Positions 52,404 through 60,296 of a stretch of 64,000 nucleotides of DNA are shown here, in pieces. The position numbers and the translations under genes were made by a program. Each line of letters opens with the position of its first letter. The first letter of the stretch is position 1. Below the pieces are notes generated by a model. It made no database searches and was not told the origin of the DNA. It saw only the letters and a program-made list of their open reading frames with translations. Origin of the DNA: an uncultured Nocardioides sp. (GTDB taxonomy: Bacteria; Actinomycetota; Actinomycetes; Propionibacteriales; Nocardioidaceae); NCBI GenBank assembly GCA_902805885.1, contig CADCUM010000064.1, forward strand, positions 1 to 64,000, read 5' to 3'.

Positions 52404-53540
52404 TCAGCGACCCGCGCCGGCCAGGTCCAGCACCGCGTCGGCCTGCTCCCGGACGTACGCCGTGGCCCGGATGAGGGAGGATCGGCGCAGCGGGGACCGG
52501 CCGCGCTCTGCCGCATCGAGCAGCGCGGACCACTTGTCGAAGAGGACCAGCAGCTCGTAGCAGCGGAGCTGCTCGACCTGCACCGGCCCGTCCCCCGCGT
52601 AGCCGTGGATGACCTCGCGCTCCACCCGGTCCACCGTGGTCCGGCTGAACGCACGCCCGTGGGTGTGCACCTGCAGGCCGAGCAGACGCACGCTGACCAG
52701 CATCCGGCCGAGGTCCTCGTGCGCAGGCACCACCCACCAGGGCATGGGGTCGAACACGGTCAGCCGGTCGTCCCGCCCGACGAACACGTTGCGAGGGGCG
52801 AAGTCCCCGTGCGCGACCGCCATCGGCAAGCGGTCCGGCAGCACGCCGGCGGCCAGCTCCGAGCCCCGCGTCCCCAGGTCGGCGAAGCGTGTGCCCAGCC
52901 GCTGCGAGAGGTAGGAGCCGTAGGCGTCGAACCGTTCGAGGACGTCCTCCCGGGTGCCCTGTCGAGCCGGCCGCTCGCCGTGAGGGGTCGCCTGCTGGAA
53001 CACGCGGAGCCAGGCGCCCGCCCGCCGCCACGGTTCCCACGAATCCTGTGCCCGGAACGGGTGCCTCGACGAGACGCGGTTCTGCGCCAGCAGCCGGCGC
53101 CGGAGCGTCGCGGCCTGGACGTACTCCATCAGGATCACGTTCTCCTGCTGGAGGTGGTCGAGGGGCCGGACCGACCCGAACCTCGGGTCGGTGTCCGAGA
53201 ACATCTCGTGCAGGGACCGCAGGCCGTCGTACTCCATCGCGCTGAGCTCGGACACGCTCGGGACGCCCGCGGCGAGCACCGGCCTGCGTGGCACCTGTCC
53301 GGGAGACGACGCCGACGGCTCGCGCCGGACCTTGGCGATGACCCGAGGGGTCCCCGGATCCTCACCGAGGTACACCGCGAGCAGCAGGGCGCGCGGCCGG
53401 CTGTCGACCTGACGGACCCGGACGGCCGACGCCGGACCGGTCCCTGTGCCGAACCACTCCTCCGCACACTCGGTCACCCGCCGCTTGACCACGTCGGCGG
53501 CGTGCCTGTCCTCCTCGGCGCGTTCGGCGCTCAACCGCAT
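52404..53540 (-). CDS. Phosphotransferase (kinase-fold) family protein
   Basis: 378 residues. Kinase-like fold of the APH/choline-kinase class: MAVAHGDFAPRNVFV gives the catalytic HGDxxxxN motif and VFDPMPWW the metal-binding Asp, with MEYVQAATLRRRLL in the hinge. The conserved His-Gly-Asp catalytic loop is intact. Such proteins phosphorylate sugars, choline or aminoglycosides; here a glycan sugar or substituent is plausible. The start is ATG 53540, four nt after the sulfotransferase stop; the frame is open further but not conserved-looking. Confidence 0.78.
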   Translation of the reverse strand: MRLSAERAEEDRHAADVVKRRVTECAEEWFGTGTGPASAVRVRQVDSRPRALLLAVYLGEDPGTPRVIAKVRREPSASSPGQVPRRPVLAAGVPSVSELSAMEYDGLRSLHEMFSDTDPRFGSVRPLDHLQQENVILMEYVQAATLRRRLLAQNRVSSRHPFRAQDSWEPWRRAGAWLRVFQQATPHGERPARQGTREDVLERFDAYGSYLSQRLGTRFADLGTRGSELAAGVLPDRLPMAVAHGDFAPRNVFVGRDDRLTVFDPMPWWVVPAHEDLGRMLVSVRLLGLQVHTHGRAFSRTTVDRVEREVIHGYAGDGPVQVEQLRCYELLVLFDKWSALLDAAERGRSPLRRSSLIRATAYVREQADAVLDLAGAGR

Positions 53541-53544
53541 CTCC

Positions 53545-54666
53545 TCACTCGCCCGCGGGCGGCGACGCGGTGCCAGGCACGCCCCGGAGGGTCCCCCACG
53601 CCTCGCGGACATCGCTCACGCGCCGGCCTCTCTGCACCTTGCGGAAGGCGTCCACCACGCGCACCGCGCGGCGGGCTCGAGCCCGGACCAGGGCCTGCTC
53701 GACCATGGCGAGACGTGCGGCGAGCTGTTCCGGACTGGCGTCGACGACGCTCGCAGGCCGGCCGGGGGGGTCGGACGGGCGGTCGCGCCACTCGCTCCAG
53801 CGACGAGCCAGGTCGTCGCCGTCGACGATCCGCCGCCGAGCTGATCCCGGCACCAGCGGCTCGTGCAGCTCCGGACCGAGCGGTCGGTAGCCGAACACCT
53901 CGGCGAGCCCGCCCGTGCGGCGGAGCGCGACGTGGTCCGTCGGGGTGACGGCGTCGGTCCACCGGTCAGCCCGCGTGGGGTCGATGGCGTCCCGGGTGCT
54001 CGTGGCGCCCTCCACGATGCGGGGCGCGCCCTGCGCGCGCTGCACCTGGTGGTGCTCGAGCAGGTGCGGGTGCCACGGTTCGCCGATCGCAACCATCAGC
54101 TCGCGCAGCACCGCCTCGCCGTCCCCCACCAGGTCCTCGTAGCGGACCAGGAAGAAACGTCGGGACAGGGCGCTCCCCGACTGCGCCATCTCGTAGTTCG
54201 TCGAGACCCAGTAGTCCACCGCGTCGGCGAAGGTGTAGTGGAACTTCTTGCGGAGGGAGACGGCGACAGCGCCGGGGTGGCGGACGATCCCGACGAAGAC
54301 AGCGTCGGGGAACACCCGCGCCATCTCGTCGATGTGCGAGGTGTGGAACGGGGTCTTCTCCCCCCAGCGTCGTTTGCCCTGCTGCTGGGCGTGGCGACGG
54401 AAGATCCCGTCGTAGAAGACGCGCAGGCGCTCGTCGATCTCGTCCTCGGACCACCCCAACCGCTGGAACCACCCGGCGCCGTGCTGCCAGTCCGGCACCT
54501 CCTTGACCCCGGCGAGACCACTCATGAAGCCCGACTCGGGACCGACGGCGATGTGCGGATGACTGTCGAGGATCAGGCGCAGGAGGGTGGAGCCGGACCG
54601 CATCGAGCCGACGATGAAGACGGGTCCCGGCGGCGTGGGCTCCTCCGTGGTGCCGGTCCCCGTCAT
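53545..54666 (-). CDS. Sulfotransferase family protein
   Basis: 373 residues. PAPS-binding P-loop FIVGSMRSGSTLLRLIL (17-33), GEKTPFHTSHIDEMARVFPDAVFVGIVRHPGAV in pieces as the central strand and 3'-PB motif (GIVRHPGAVAVSLRKK), and LVRYEDLVGDGEAVLRELM. Typical of the Sulfotransfer_1/3 family; the C-terminal 100 residues are Arg-rich and variable. Its ATG overlaps the deacetylase gene stop as ATGA. Together with the other two sulfotransferase-like genes it implies multiple sulfate sites on the product. Confidence 0.9.
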   Translation of the reverse strand: MTGTGTTEEPTPPGPVFIVGSMRSGSTLLRLILDSHPHIAVGPESGFMSGLAGVKEVPDWQHGAGWFQRLGWSEDEIDERLRVFYDGIFRRHAQQQGKRRWGEKTPFHTSHIDEMARVFPDAVFVGIVRHPGAVAVSLRKKFHYTFADAVDYWVSTNYEMAQSGSALSRRFFLVRYEDLVGDGEAVLRELMVAIGEPWHPHLLEHHQVQRAQGAPRIVEGATSTRDAIDPTRADRWTDAVTPTDHVALRRTGGLAEVFGYRPLGPELHEPLVPGSARRRIVDGDDLARRWSEWRDRPSDPPGRPASVVDASPEQLAARLAMVEQALVRARARRAVRVVDAFRKVQRGRRVSDVREAWGTLRGVPGTASPPAGE

Positions 54667-55424
54667 CGTCGCGCACCTCGGACGGTCCAGACGGCGTGCT
54701 GGGCGGCCCGGTAGCCACGACTCGTGCGGACGCCGAGATACGGCCGCGCGGTCTTGACCCGCAGGTGTGCAACGCCGTTGCCCCGGTGGATCCCGACGCG
54801 CGGGATCGCGAACGGACCCGGCGCCTCCCGCGTCTCGGGGAGCGTGAAGGCGTGGGAGTACCCCGCTCGTTCGGCGGCGGCGCGGACGGACGCGTCGTGG
54901 CGCCCACGCGGGTAGGCGAGCAGGCGCACCGGGTGGCCCAGCAGGGACTCGAGGAGCTCTCGACTGCGGGTCAGGTCGTCGACGCACTCCTGGAAGCTGA
55001 GCTGGGTCAGGTCGAGGTGGGAGTAGCTGTGCGACTCGAAGTGCACGCCCGCCGCCTGCATGTCCCTGACCTGGTCCAAGGTGAGGGTGGCGAGCGGGTA
55101 CGGCGGCGGCGTGTCGACCCAGTCGACCGCACGGCCGGCGTCCGTCAGGGTCTCGGCGACGAGGAAGACCGTCGCCGGGATCCCCAGCCGCGACAGCACC
55201 GGCGTCAGGTGGGCGTGCAAACCCGCGAAGCCGTCGTCGAAGGTCAGCGCGGTGGTACCGCGTGGAAGGCGACCGTCACGACCGACGGTCCGCACCGCCG
55301 ACTGCAGCGGCACGACCGTGGTGCGACGGACCAGCCACTCGGCGTGCTCCGCGAAGGCCTGGGGTTCCATCGCCATCGGCGACTCCCAGTCCGGTTGCAC
55401 CGCGTGGTAGCACAGGATCGTCAT
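54663..55424 (-). CDS. Polysaccharide deacetylase (NodB homology)
   Basis: 253 residues. NodB-domain motifs: MTILCYHAV at the start, LTFDDGFAGLHAH (metal-binding and catalytic Asp pair), HFESHSYSHLDLT (HSxxH metal ligands) and LLAYPRGRHD. It hydrolyses N- or O-acetyl groups of polysaccharides. No signal peptide is visible, so it may act on cytoplasmic precursors or be exported otherwise. Its start overlaps the GT4 gene stop, and its stop overlaps the sulfotransferase, giving a tightly coupled GT4-deacetylase-sulfotransferase unit. Confidence 0.92.
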   Translation of the reverse strand: MTILCYHAVQPDWESPMAMEPQAFAEHAEWLVRRTTVVPLQSAVRTVGRDGRLPRGTTALTFDDGFAGLHAHLTPVLSRLGIPATVFLVAETLTDAGRAVDWVDTPPPYPLATLTLDQVRDMQAAGVHFESHSYSHLDLTQLSFQECVDDLTRSRELLESLLGHPVRLLAYPRGRHDASVRAAAERAGYSHAFTLPETREAPGPFAIPRVGIHRGNGVAHLRVKTARPYLGVRTSRGYRAAQHAVWTVRGARR

Positions 55425-56503
55425 CGTGCTCCTCTCCCCAGCGTCAGGTACAGGTCTGACACCGCCCTCGCCGTGGCCCGGGACGAGAAGTGCTCCCGTG
55501 CCCGTCGACGGCCCGACTCCCCGACGCGTCGGCGCAGGTCCGCATCAGTCAGCAGTGTGCGCAGGGCCCCCGCGATCGCCGTGGGTGACTGGGCAGCGAC
55601 CACGTACCCCGTCTCGCCGTCGACCACGAGCCGTCCCACGTCGCCGACGTCGGTGGCCACCACGGGCAAGGACGCCGCCATGGCCTCCAGCACCGACAAC
55701 GGCATCGCCTCCCACCACGAGGGCAGGCAGAACACGTCCGCAGCGGCGTAGGCAGCCGGCATCTCGTGCGGAGGTCGGGTGCCGAGCAGCGTCGCCCGTC
55801 CCCTGGCCGCGGCGACGACGGGTTCGGCCGCCGCCGGGCCCTCGTCCGGGGTGCCCCCCAGCAGCAACAGCTCGTGCTCGATGCCCTCGGCGCACAGGGT
55901 CTTGGAGGCCTCGATCAGGTCCAGGACCCCCTTGCGGGGTGTCAGCAGCCCGACGTAGAGGACCCTCGGCGCAGCGAGCGACGGCTGTGGGGGGAGGAAG
56001 CGGTCGGGGTCGACCCCGTTGTCGATCAGGAGCACCCGGTCCCGACCGACCGCGCTCACCAACGCCCTCTCGCCGGCGCTCCACACGGCCACGACCCGGT
56101 CGACCGGCCACATCGCCGCTCGCATCAGCGCTCTGTTGCGTCGGCCGACCAACCAGGTCTCGATGTTCCCGCCGTGGGCGTGCATGATCACGCCGCACCC
56201 CCGCGACCTGGCCGCCAGGGCCAGCAGCCCGGCACGCGCCACGGTGACCGCCGGTGCCAGCGCCGAGTTGATGTGCACGACGTCGTGGTCCTGCGACGAG
56301 CGCCACACCCGCACCGCGTCCTTCAACGTGCGAGCGACGTTGGCGAGGGTGGGCTCGCCGCCCTCGGGCGTCCCGTGATGGGCGACGTTCAGGAAGGTGA
56401 TCGCGTGCTCCTCGGCCAGCGGCCCGCTGCGCAGGTCCTCCAGGAAGCTCGGGATGCCGCCACGATCCGGGGCCCCCTTCCCCACGAGCAGAACCCGCAC
56501 CAT
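55421..56503 (-). CDS. GT4 family glycosyltransferase
   Basis: 360 residues. GT-B fold: N-terminal VRVLLVGKGAPDRGGIPSFL with the acceptor-side HINSALAP, and a C-terminal donor domain with VLYVGLLTPRKGVLDLIEA and the EX7E-type motif in SWWEAMPLSVLEAM, then PVVATDVGDVGRLV. It is a retaining glycosyltransferase adding one sugar of the repeat unit; the donor is unknown. The ATG at 56503 follows a GGTGGGGAAGC site. It is first of the coupled three-gene unit. Confidence 0.92.
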   Translation of the reverse strand: MVRVLLVGKGAPDRGGIPSFLEDLRSGPLAEEHAITFLNVAHHGTPEGGEPTLANVARTLKDAVRVWRSSQDHDVVHINSALAPAVTVARAGLLALAARSRGCGVIMHAHGGNIETWLVGRRNRALMRAAMWPVDRVVAVWSAGERALVSAVGRDRVLLIDNGVDPDRFLPPQPSLAAPRVLYVGLLTPRKGVLDLIEASKTLCAEGIEHELLLLGGTPDEGPAAAEPVVAAARGRATLLGTRPPHEMPAAYAAADVFCLPSWWEAMPLSVLEAMAASLPVVATDVGDVGRLVVDGETGYVVAAQSPTAIAGALRTLLTDADLRRRVGESGRRRAREHFSSRATARAVSDLYLTLGRGAR

Positions 56504-56602
56504 GCTTCCCCACCCTCGCCTCGAACGACCTCGTGACCCCACGGCCCGCGCCCCGGCTGCGCCGGGCTGGCAGGCAGCGTACGCGCGGCGCGCCGCGGTC
56601 GC

Positions 56603-57346
56603 CTAGCGATGCTGGGTGCCGCCGTGCTCGAGAGCCAGCGCGGCGTACTGGTCGTAGAGGCGTTCCGCCTGGCGGAGCAGCCGTTGGGTCCGGGGCCGGC
56701 CCATCATCGTCAGCACGGCGTCCTTGCGACTCTCGCGCTCCTGCGAAGGCCGCCCGACGTGCGTCTCGACGACCTCACCCCGGCACTCCTTCCGGTTCAT
56801 CTCCTCGACCAGCCTGAACGCCTCCGCCCGGTTCGCCTCCGTGGGCTCGTACGGCACGAAGGAGGTGTCGAAGCGCGCGTTGACCGCTCGCACCACCTCG
56901 CCGAAGTCACGGGTCACCTGGTCGAACAGGGCGACGACGAAGCCGCGCCGCGCGCGCCACGCGGCGCGGTAGAAGTCGAGGTACTCCAGCAAGGCGTCGT
57001 CCGGGGTCAGCGTCGGGCGGCGGACCAGGTAGGACGCCACGGCATCCGCCGGCTGCCTGATGAGCACGACCGTCGGGAGGTCGAGACGGACCGCTCGAAG
57101 CACGTGGGGCGCTCCGTGGAGGTGGCGGCCCACGTGCATCCCGGGCTCGTTGGTCACGGTGAACGCAGCGACGCTGAACGTGTTGCCGGACCGGAGGAAC
57201 CCTTCGATGACGATCGCGGAGTCGCGTCTCGCCAACGTCGTGCGCTTGTCCTTGCGCACCACCATCGCGGCATCCCACAGGTAGGGAGCACGAGCCAGCG
57301 GTCGACGCGCGTGGTGGCGGAGTCGGTCGACCGAACGAGACGTCAC
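56603..57346 (-). CDS. Sulfotransferase-like P-loop protein
   Basis: 247 residues from a GTG, shorter than usual. The P-loop-like EGFLRSGNTFSVAAF (48-62) and the 3'-phosphate-binding-like LPTVVLIRQPADAVASYLVRR are present, with DFYRAAWRARRGFVVALFDQVTRDF following as in sulfotransferases. The canonical KTG/SGTT variant is replaced by SGNTF. It probably transfers sulfate, but the fold could serve another nucleotide-dependent role. It is separated by 99 nt from the GT4 gene. Confidence 0.65.
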   Translation of the reverse strand: MTSRSVDRLRHHARRPLARAPYLWDAAMVVRKDKRTTLARRDSAIVIEGFLRSGNTFSVAAFTVTNEPGMHVGRHLHGAPHVLRAVRLDLPTVVLIRQPADAVASYLVRRPTLTPDDALLEYLDFYRAAWRARRGFVVALFDQVTRDFGEVVRAVNARFDTSFVPYEPTEANRAEAFRLVEEMNRKECRGEVVETHVGRPSQERESRKDAVLTMMGRPRTQRLLRQAERLYDQYAALALEHGGTQHR

Positions 57347-57480
57347 CGCCTCACGGTACCCCCGCGACCAGATGGGCCTCGCCCCGTTCGGTCGCGGTCA
57401 CGGTCGCGAGACCCGGCTGGTCCAGTCCACCTCGTCCCGGCGGCCTATCCTCGTGTCTCGGCCACCGATCTGGAGCAGGC

Positions 57481-58497
57481 ATGCACGAGGACCTCGTCAC
57501 CGTCGTCATTCCCGCCTACAACGAAGCCGCCCACCTCGGGGCGTGCCTCGACTCGGTGCGTGCCCAGGAGCACGCCCACCTCCAGATCGTGGTGGTGGAC
57601 GCCGACTCCTCCGACGGGACCGCCGACATCGTCCGCGAGCGGATGGCGGAGGATCCGCGCGTCGAGCTCGTCCACCATCCCCGCCAGAACATCCCCTCCT
57701 CCCTCAACGTCGCGGTGGAGCACGCCCGCGGCAGGTGGCTCGTGAGGGTGGATGCCCACTCCACGATCGGGCCGACGTACGTCGGCACAGCGCTCGCCCG
57801 CCTGCGCCAGCCCGGGTGGGCCGGCGTCGGAGGACGCAAGGACGGCGTGGGCTCCACCCCCGCGGGCCGAGCCATCGCCGTGGCGATGGCCAGCCGCTTG
57901 GGCGTCGGCAACTCCGTCTACCACTTCGGCACGACACCGCAGGAGGTGGATCACCTCGCCTTCGGTGCCTACCGCCTCGACGTCGTGAGGGAGATCGGCG
58001 GGTGGGACGAGAGGCTGACCGCGAACGAGGACTTCGAGTTCGACCACCGGCTGCGCAAGGCGGGACACCACCTGCTCTTCGACCCGGCCCTCGTCATCGA
58101 CTGGCAGTGCCGTCAGTCGGTCCCTGACCTGTTCCGCCAGTACCGCCGGTACGGCCGGGGCAAGGTGGACGTGGCGGTGCTCCACCCCGACTCGCTGCGG
58201 CCACGACACCTCGTGCCGCCCCTCTTCGTCGCCTACTCGACGGTGGCGACCGTCCTCGGTGCCCGGCGTCCGCGCTGGTTCGGGGCGATGCTGGGGCCGT
58301 ACGTCGCGGCGGTCCTGGCCGAGTCCGTCAGGTCCGGATCCCGCCTGTCGTCGACCCGGGAGCGCCTGTGGCTGCCGGCGGCGTTCGCCGCGATGCACGT
58401 CGGCTGGGGGGTGGGGGTGTGGTCGGCCGCACGTGAGAAGTTCTGGCGCGGCGCTCGCGACCGCGTACGTCCCCGTACCCCCACGCGCCGACCCTAG
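57481..58497 (+). CDS. GT2 family glycosyltransferase (ExoA-like)
   Basis: 338 residues. GT-A domain: LVTVVIPAYNEAAHLGACLDSV, donor-binding VVDADSSDGTADIV, metal-binding LVRVDAHSTIGPTYV and the catalytic-region WDERLTANEDFEFDHRLRKAG (ED motif). A hydrophobic C-terminus (about 240-320) would anchor it to the membrane. It resembles succinoglycan ExoA, which adds an early sugar to the lipid-linked repeat unit. It is divergent from the short sulfotransferase-like gene and last in the glycan locus. Confidence 0.92.
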   Translation: MHEDLVTVVIPAYNEAAHLGACLDSVRAQEHAHLQIVVVDADSSDGTADIVRERMAEDPRVELVHHPRQNIPSSLNVAVEHARGRWLVRVDAHSTIGPTYVGTALARLRQPGWAGVGGRKDGVGSTPAGRAIAVAMASRLGVGNSVYHFGTTPQEVDHLAFGAYRLDVVREIGGWDERLTANEDFEFDHRLRKAGHHLLFDPALVIDWQCRQSVPDLFRQYRRYGRGKVDVAVLHPDSLRPRHLVPPLFVAYSTVATVLGARRPRWFGAMLGPYVAAVLAESVRSGSRLSSTRERLWLPAAFAAMHVGWGVGVWSAAREKFWRGARDRVRPRTPTRRP

Positions 58498-58615
58498 GTA
58501 ACGTCAAGATTCAACCCACACCTGTTGGGGTGGGCAGATCGGGGCGGGAAAAGACTTTCCATGGACCCGGGCTCGAAGGAAGCCCTGCGTAGGGGAGATC
58601 GGTGGGGCGGTCGGT

Positions 58616-58649
58616 CACACCTACGCACCGGTCTGCTGGTAGGGGTGTG
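58616..58649 (+). promoter_or_regulatory. Hairpin covering the ribosome binding site of the VWA gene
   Basis: CACACC (58616-58621) pairs with GGTGTG (58644-58649), with an inner ACC/GGT pair. The AGGGG that serves as Shine-Dalgarno (58641-58645) lies at its right arm, 10 nt before the ATG at 58656. It could restrain translation until melted or bound. Confidence 0.4.
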
Positions 58650-58655
58650 CGAACT

Positions 58656-60275
58656 ATGGAACGACGCAAGAGGTCCACTGCGGGCGCGATAGCCGGGGGT
58701 GTGGTGGCCGCCGTCGCGGTGGCCGGGCTCACGGCGCCACCGGCGCTGTCCGCCGCCACGCTGAGCATCGATGCGCCGGCGTCTCCGACGGCCGGCACGG
58801 TGACGCTGACCGGAAAGGTCGGACCAGGGGCACAGGGCGTGACGAGTGTCATGTACGTGCTCGACGCGTCCATCTCGACCAGGTCGTCCGCGGGATCCGA
58901 CTGCTCCGGGAACGGTGTCGTCGGTGACGAGGACGACCTCAACGGCGATCGCGGGACCCCCGGTGGCAAGACCGGCGACGTCCTGGACTGCGAGATCGCC
59001 GGGGTGCTGGCCCTCAACCGCAGCCTGCCCCAGACCGGGACGCAGGTGGGCGTCGTCGCCTTGGCTCAGGCGGCCGCCGCGGCGGACGTGGACCCGGGGG
59101 CCTCGGCCACCGCCTTCGTCGCGCCCGGATTCACCGGGGGCGATCCGCAACCCCGGATCGAGACCGTGGCACGAAGCATCGTGCGCCAGCGGATCGGTCT
59201 CTACGAGCCGCGAGACCTCGGCGGTGAGGGCACGAACTTCGACGGAGCGATCGACATCGCGTTGTCGACGCTGGCGAGCGCCCCTGCCGGGCCGAAGTGG
59301 ATCATGTTCCTCTCCGATGGCGAGGCGCCCGTCGACGACGCGGTCGTCGAGCGCCTTCGGAACTCCGACGTCCAGCTGCGCAGCTTCGGCATCGGCGAGC
59401 GCGCCACCTGTGGGCGCTTCGCGAGCCTCTACCGACTCGCCAACGCGACCGGGGAGACCTGCGAGCTGGTGCCCAACCCGGCGTCGCTCGCGTCCAGGCT
59501 CACCGCGTCGCAGCCCGACTCGGTCAACGGCGTCACGGTGACGATCAACGGCGTCTCGGTGGCAGCGGACATCGACGCCCTCGGCGGCTGGAACGCCCGG
59601 TTCACCCTGGGCGCGGGCACGTACACCGCGACGGCCCGCGCCGGCTTCGCCTCGGGTGCGACCGTCAGCACGGAACGGACCTTCGCCGTCGCTCCCAGTG
59701 CAGCCGGTCCTCCGCCGGGATCCGTCTCACCCGGCCCGGGATCGCTCAGGGCCACCGCGATCAAGGTGGACAAGCCCAAGCCGACGCGGAAGGCCCTCCC
59801 GGCCGCCGTGACAGGTCGGGTGGGCCGCTTCGCCTCCCGGTTCGACGTCACCCCGAGGCTCGACGGGGCGACCGTCGTCCTGGAGGCCCGTCAGGCCGAC
59901 GGCGCGGCGTGGAAGGCTGTGGACCGCGACAAGGCCGACCGGTCCGGCAGGTTCGCCCTGAAGTGGCGGGTCAAGAAGTCGATGACGATGCTGCGCGTGG
60001 TGCTCAGGCCCCACCGGGGCTTCGCCGGCAGCGTGGTTCCCGTCCCCGCACCGCCCATCTCCAACTGCAAGGTGACGCCGCGCGGCAACGGGTGGACGTT
60101 GAAGTGCAGCACGACAGCCAAGAACGGGAGCCGGGTGCGCTTGCTGAAGGGCGGGACCACTGTGGGCTTCGGTCGCGTCAAGGACGGCGCCTTCTACCTC
60201 CGCGGTGCTGGATCCGTCGGCGCGTTCACGGTCGACGTCGCCACGCGCAAGAAGCACATCCGCCTCAACCTCTGA
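58656..60275 (+). CDS. Secreted VWA domain protein
   Basis: 539 residues. Signal peptide about 1-32 (GAIAGGVVAAVAVAGLTAPP, ending LSAA). The VWA domain (about 60-285) has a complete MIDAS: DxSxS in VLDASISTRSS, Thr in GGEGTNFDGAID and Asp in MFLSDGEAP. A calcium-like loop GDEDDLNGDRG is inserted. Ig-like repeats follow (about 290-370), then a Pro-rich linker and a basic beta-rich C-terminus (ending HIRLNL). No LPxTG sorting signal. Probably an adhesive surface protein. The ATG is preceded by AGGGG. Confidence 0.85.
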   Translation: MERRKRSTAGAIAGGVVAAVAVAGLTAPPALSAATLSIDAPASPTAGTVTLTGKVGPGAQGVTSVMYVLDASISTRSSAGSDCSGNGVVGDEDDLNGDRGTPGGKTGDVLDCEIAGVLALNRSLPQTGTQVGVVALAQAAAAADVDPGASATAFVAPGFTGGDPQPRIETVARSIVRQRIGLYEPRDLGGEGTNFDGAIDIALSTLASAPAGPKWIMFLSDGEAPVDDAVVERLRNSDVQLRSFGIGERATCGRFASLYRLANATGETCELVPNPASLASRLTASQPDSVNGVTVTINGVSVAADIDALGGWNARFTLGAGTYTATARAGFASGATVSTERTFAVAPSAAGPPPGSVSPGPGSLRATAIKVDKPKPTRKALPAAVTGRVGRFASRFDVTPRLDGATVVLEARQADGAAWKAVDRDKADRSGRFALKWRVKKSMTMLRVVLRPHRGFAGSVVPVPAPPISNCKVTPRGNGWTLKCSTTAKNGSRVRLLKGGTTVGFGRVKDGAFYLRGAGSVGAFTVDVATRKKHIRLNL

Positions 60276-60296
60276 CATGAGAAGGTACCTCGGGCC

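Noticed and set aside
52389-53540. Aminoglycoside-resistance assignment for the kinase-fold gene
   Set aside because: Only the general phosphotransferase motifs are visible; the context is glycan synthesis and nothing specific to drug phosphorylation can be read.
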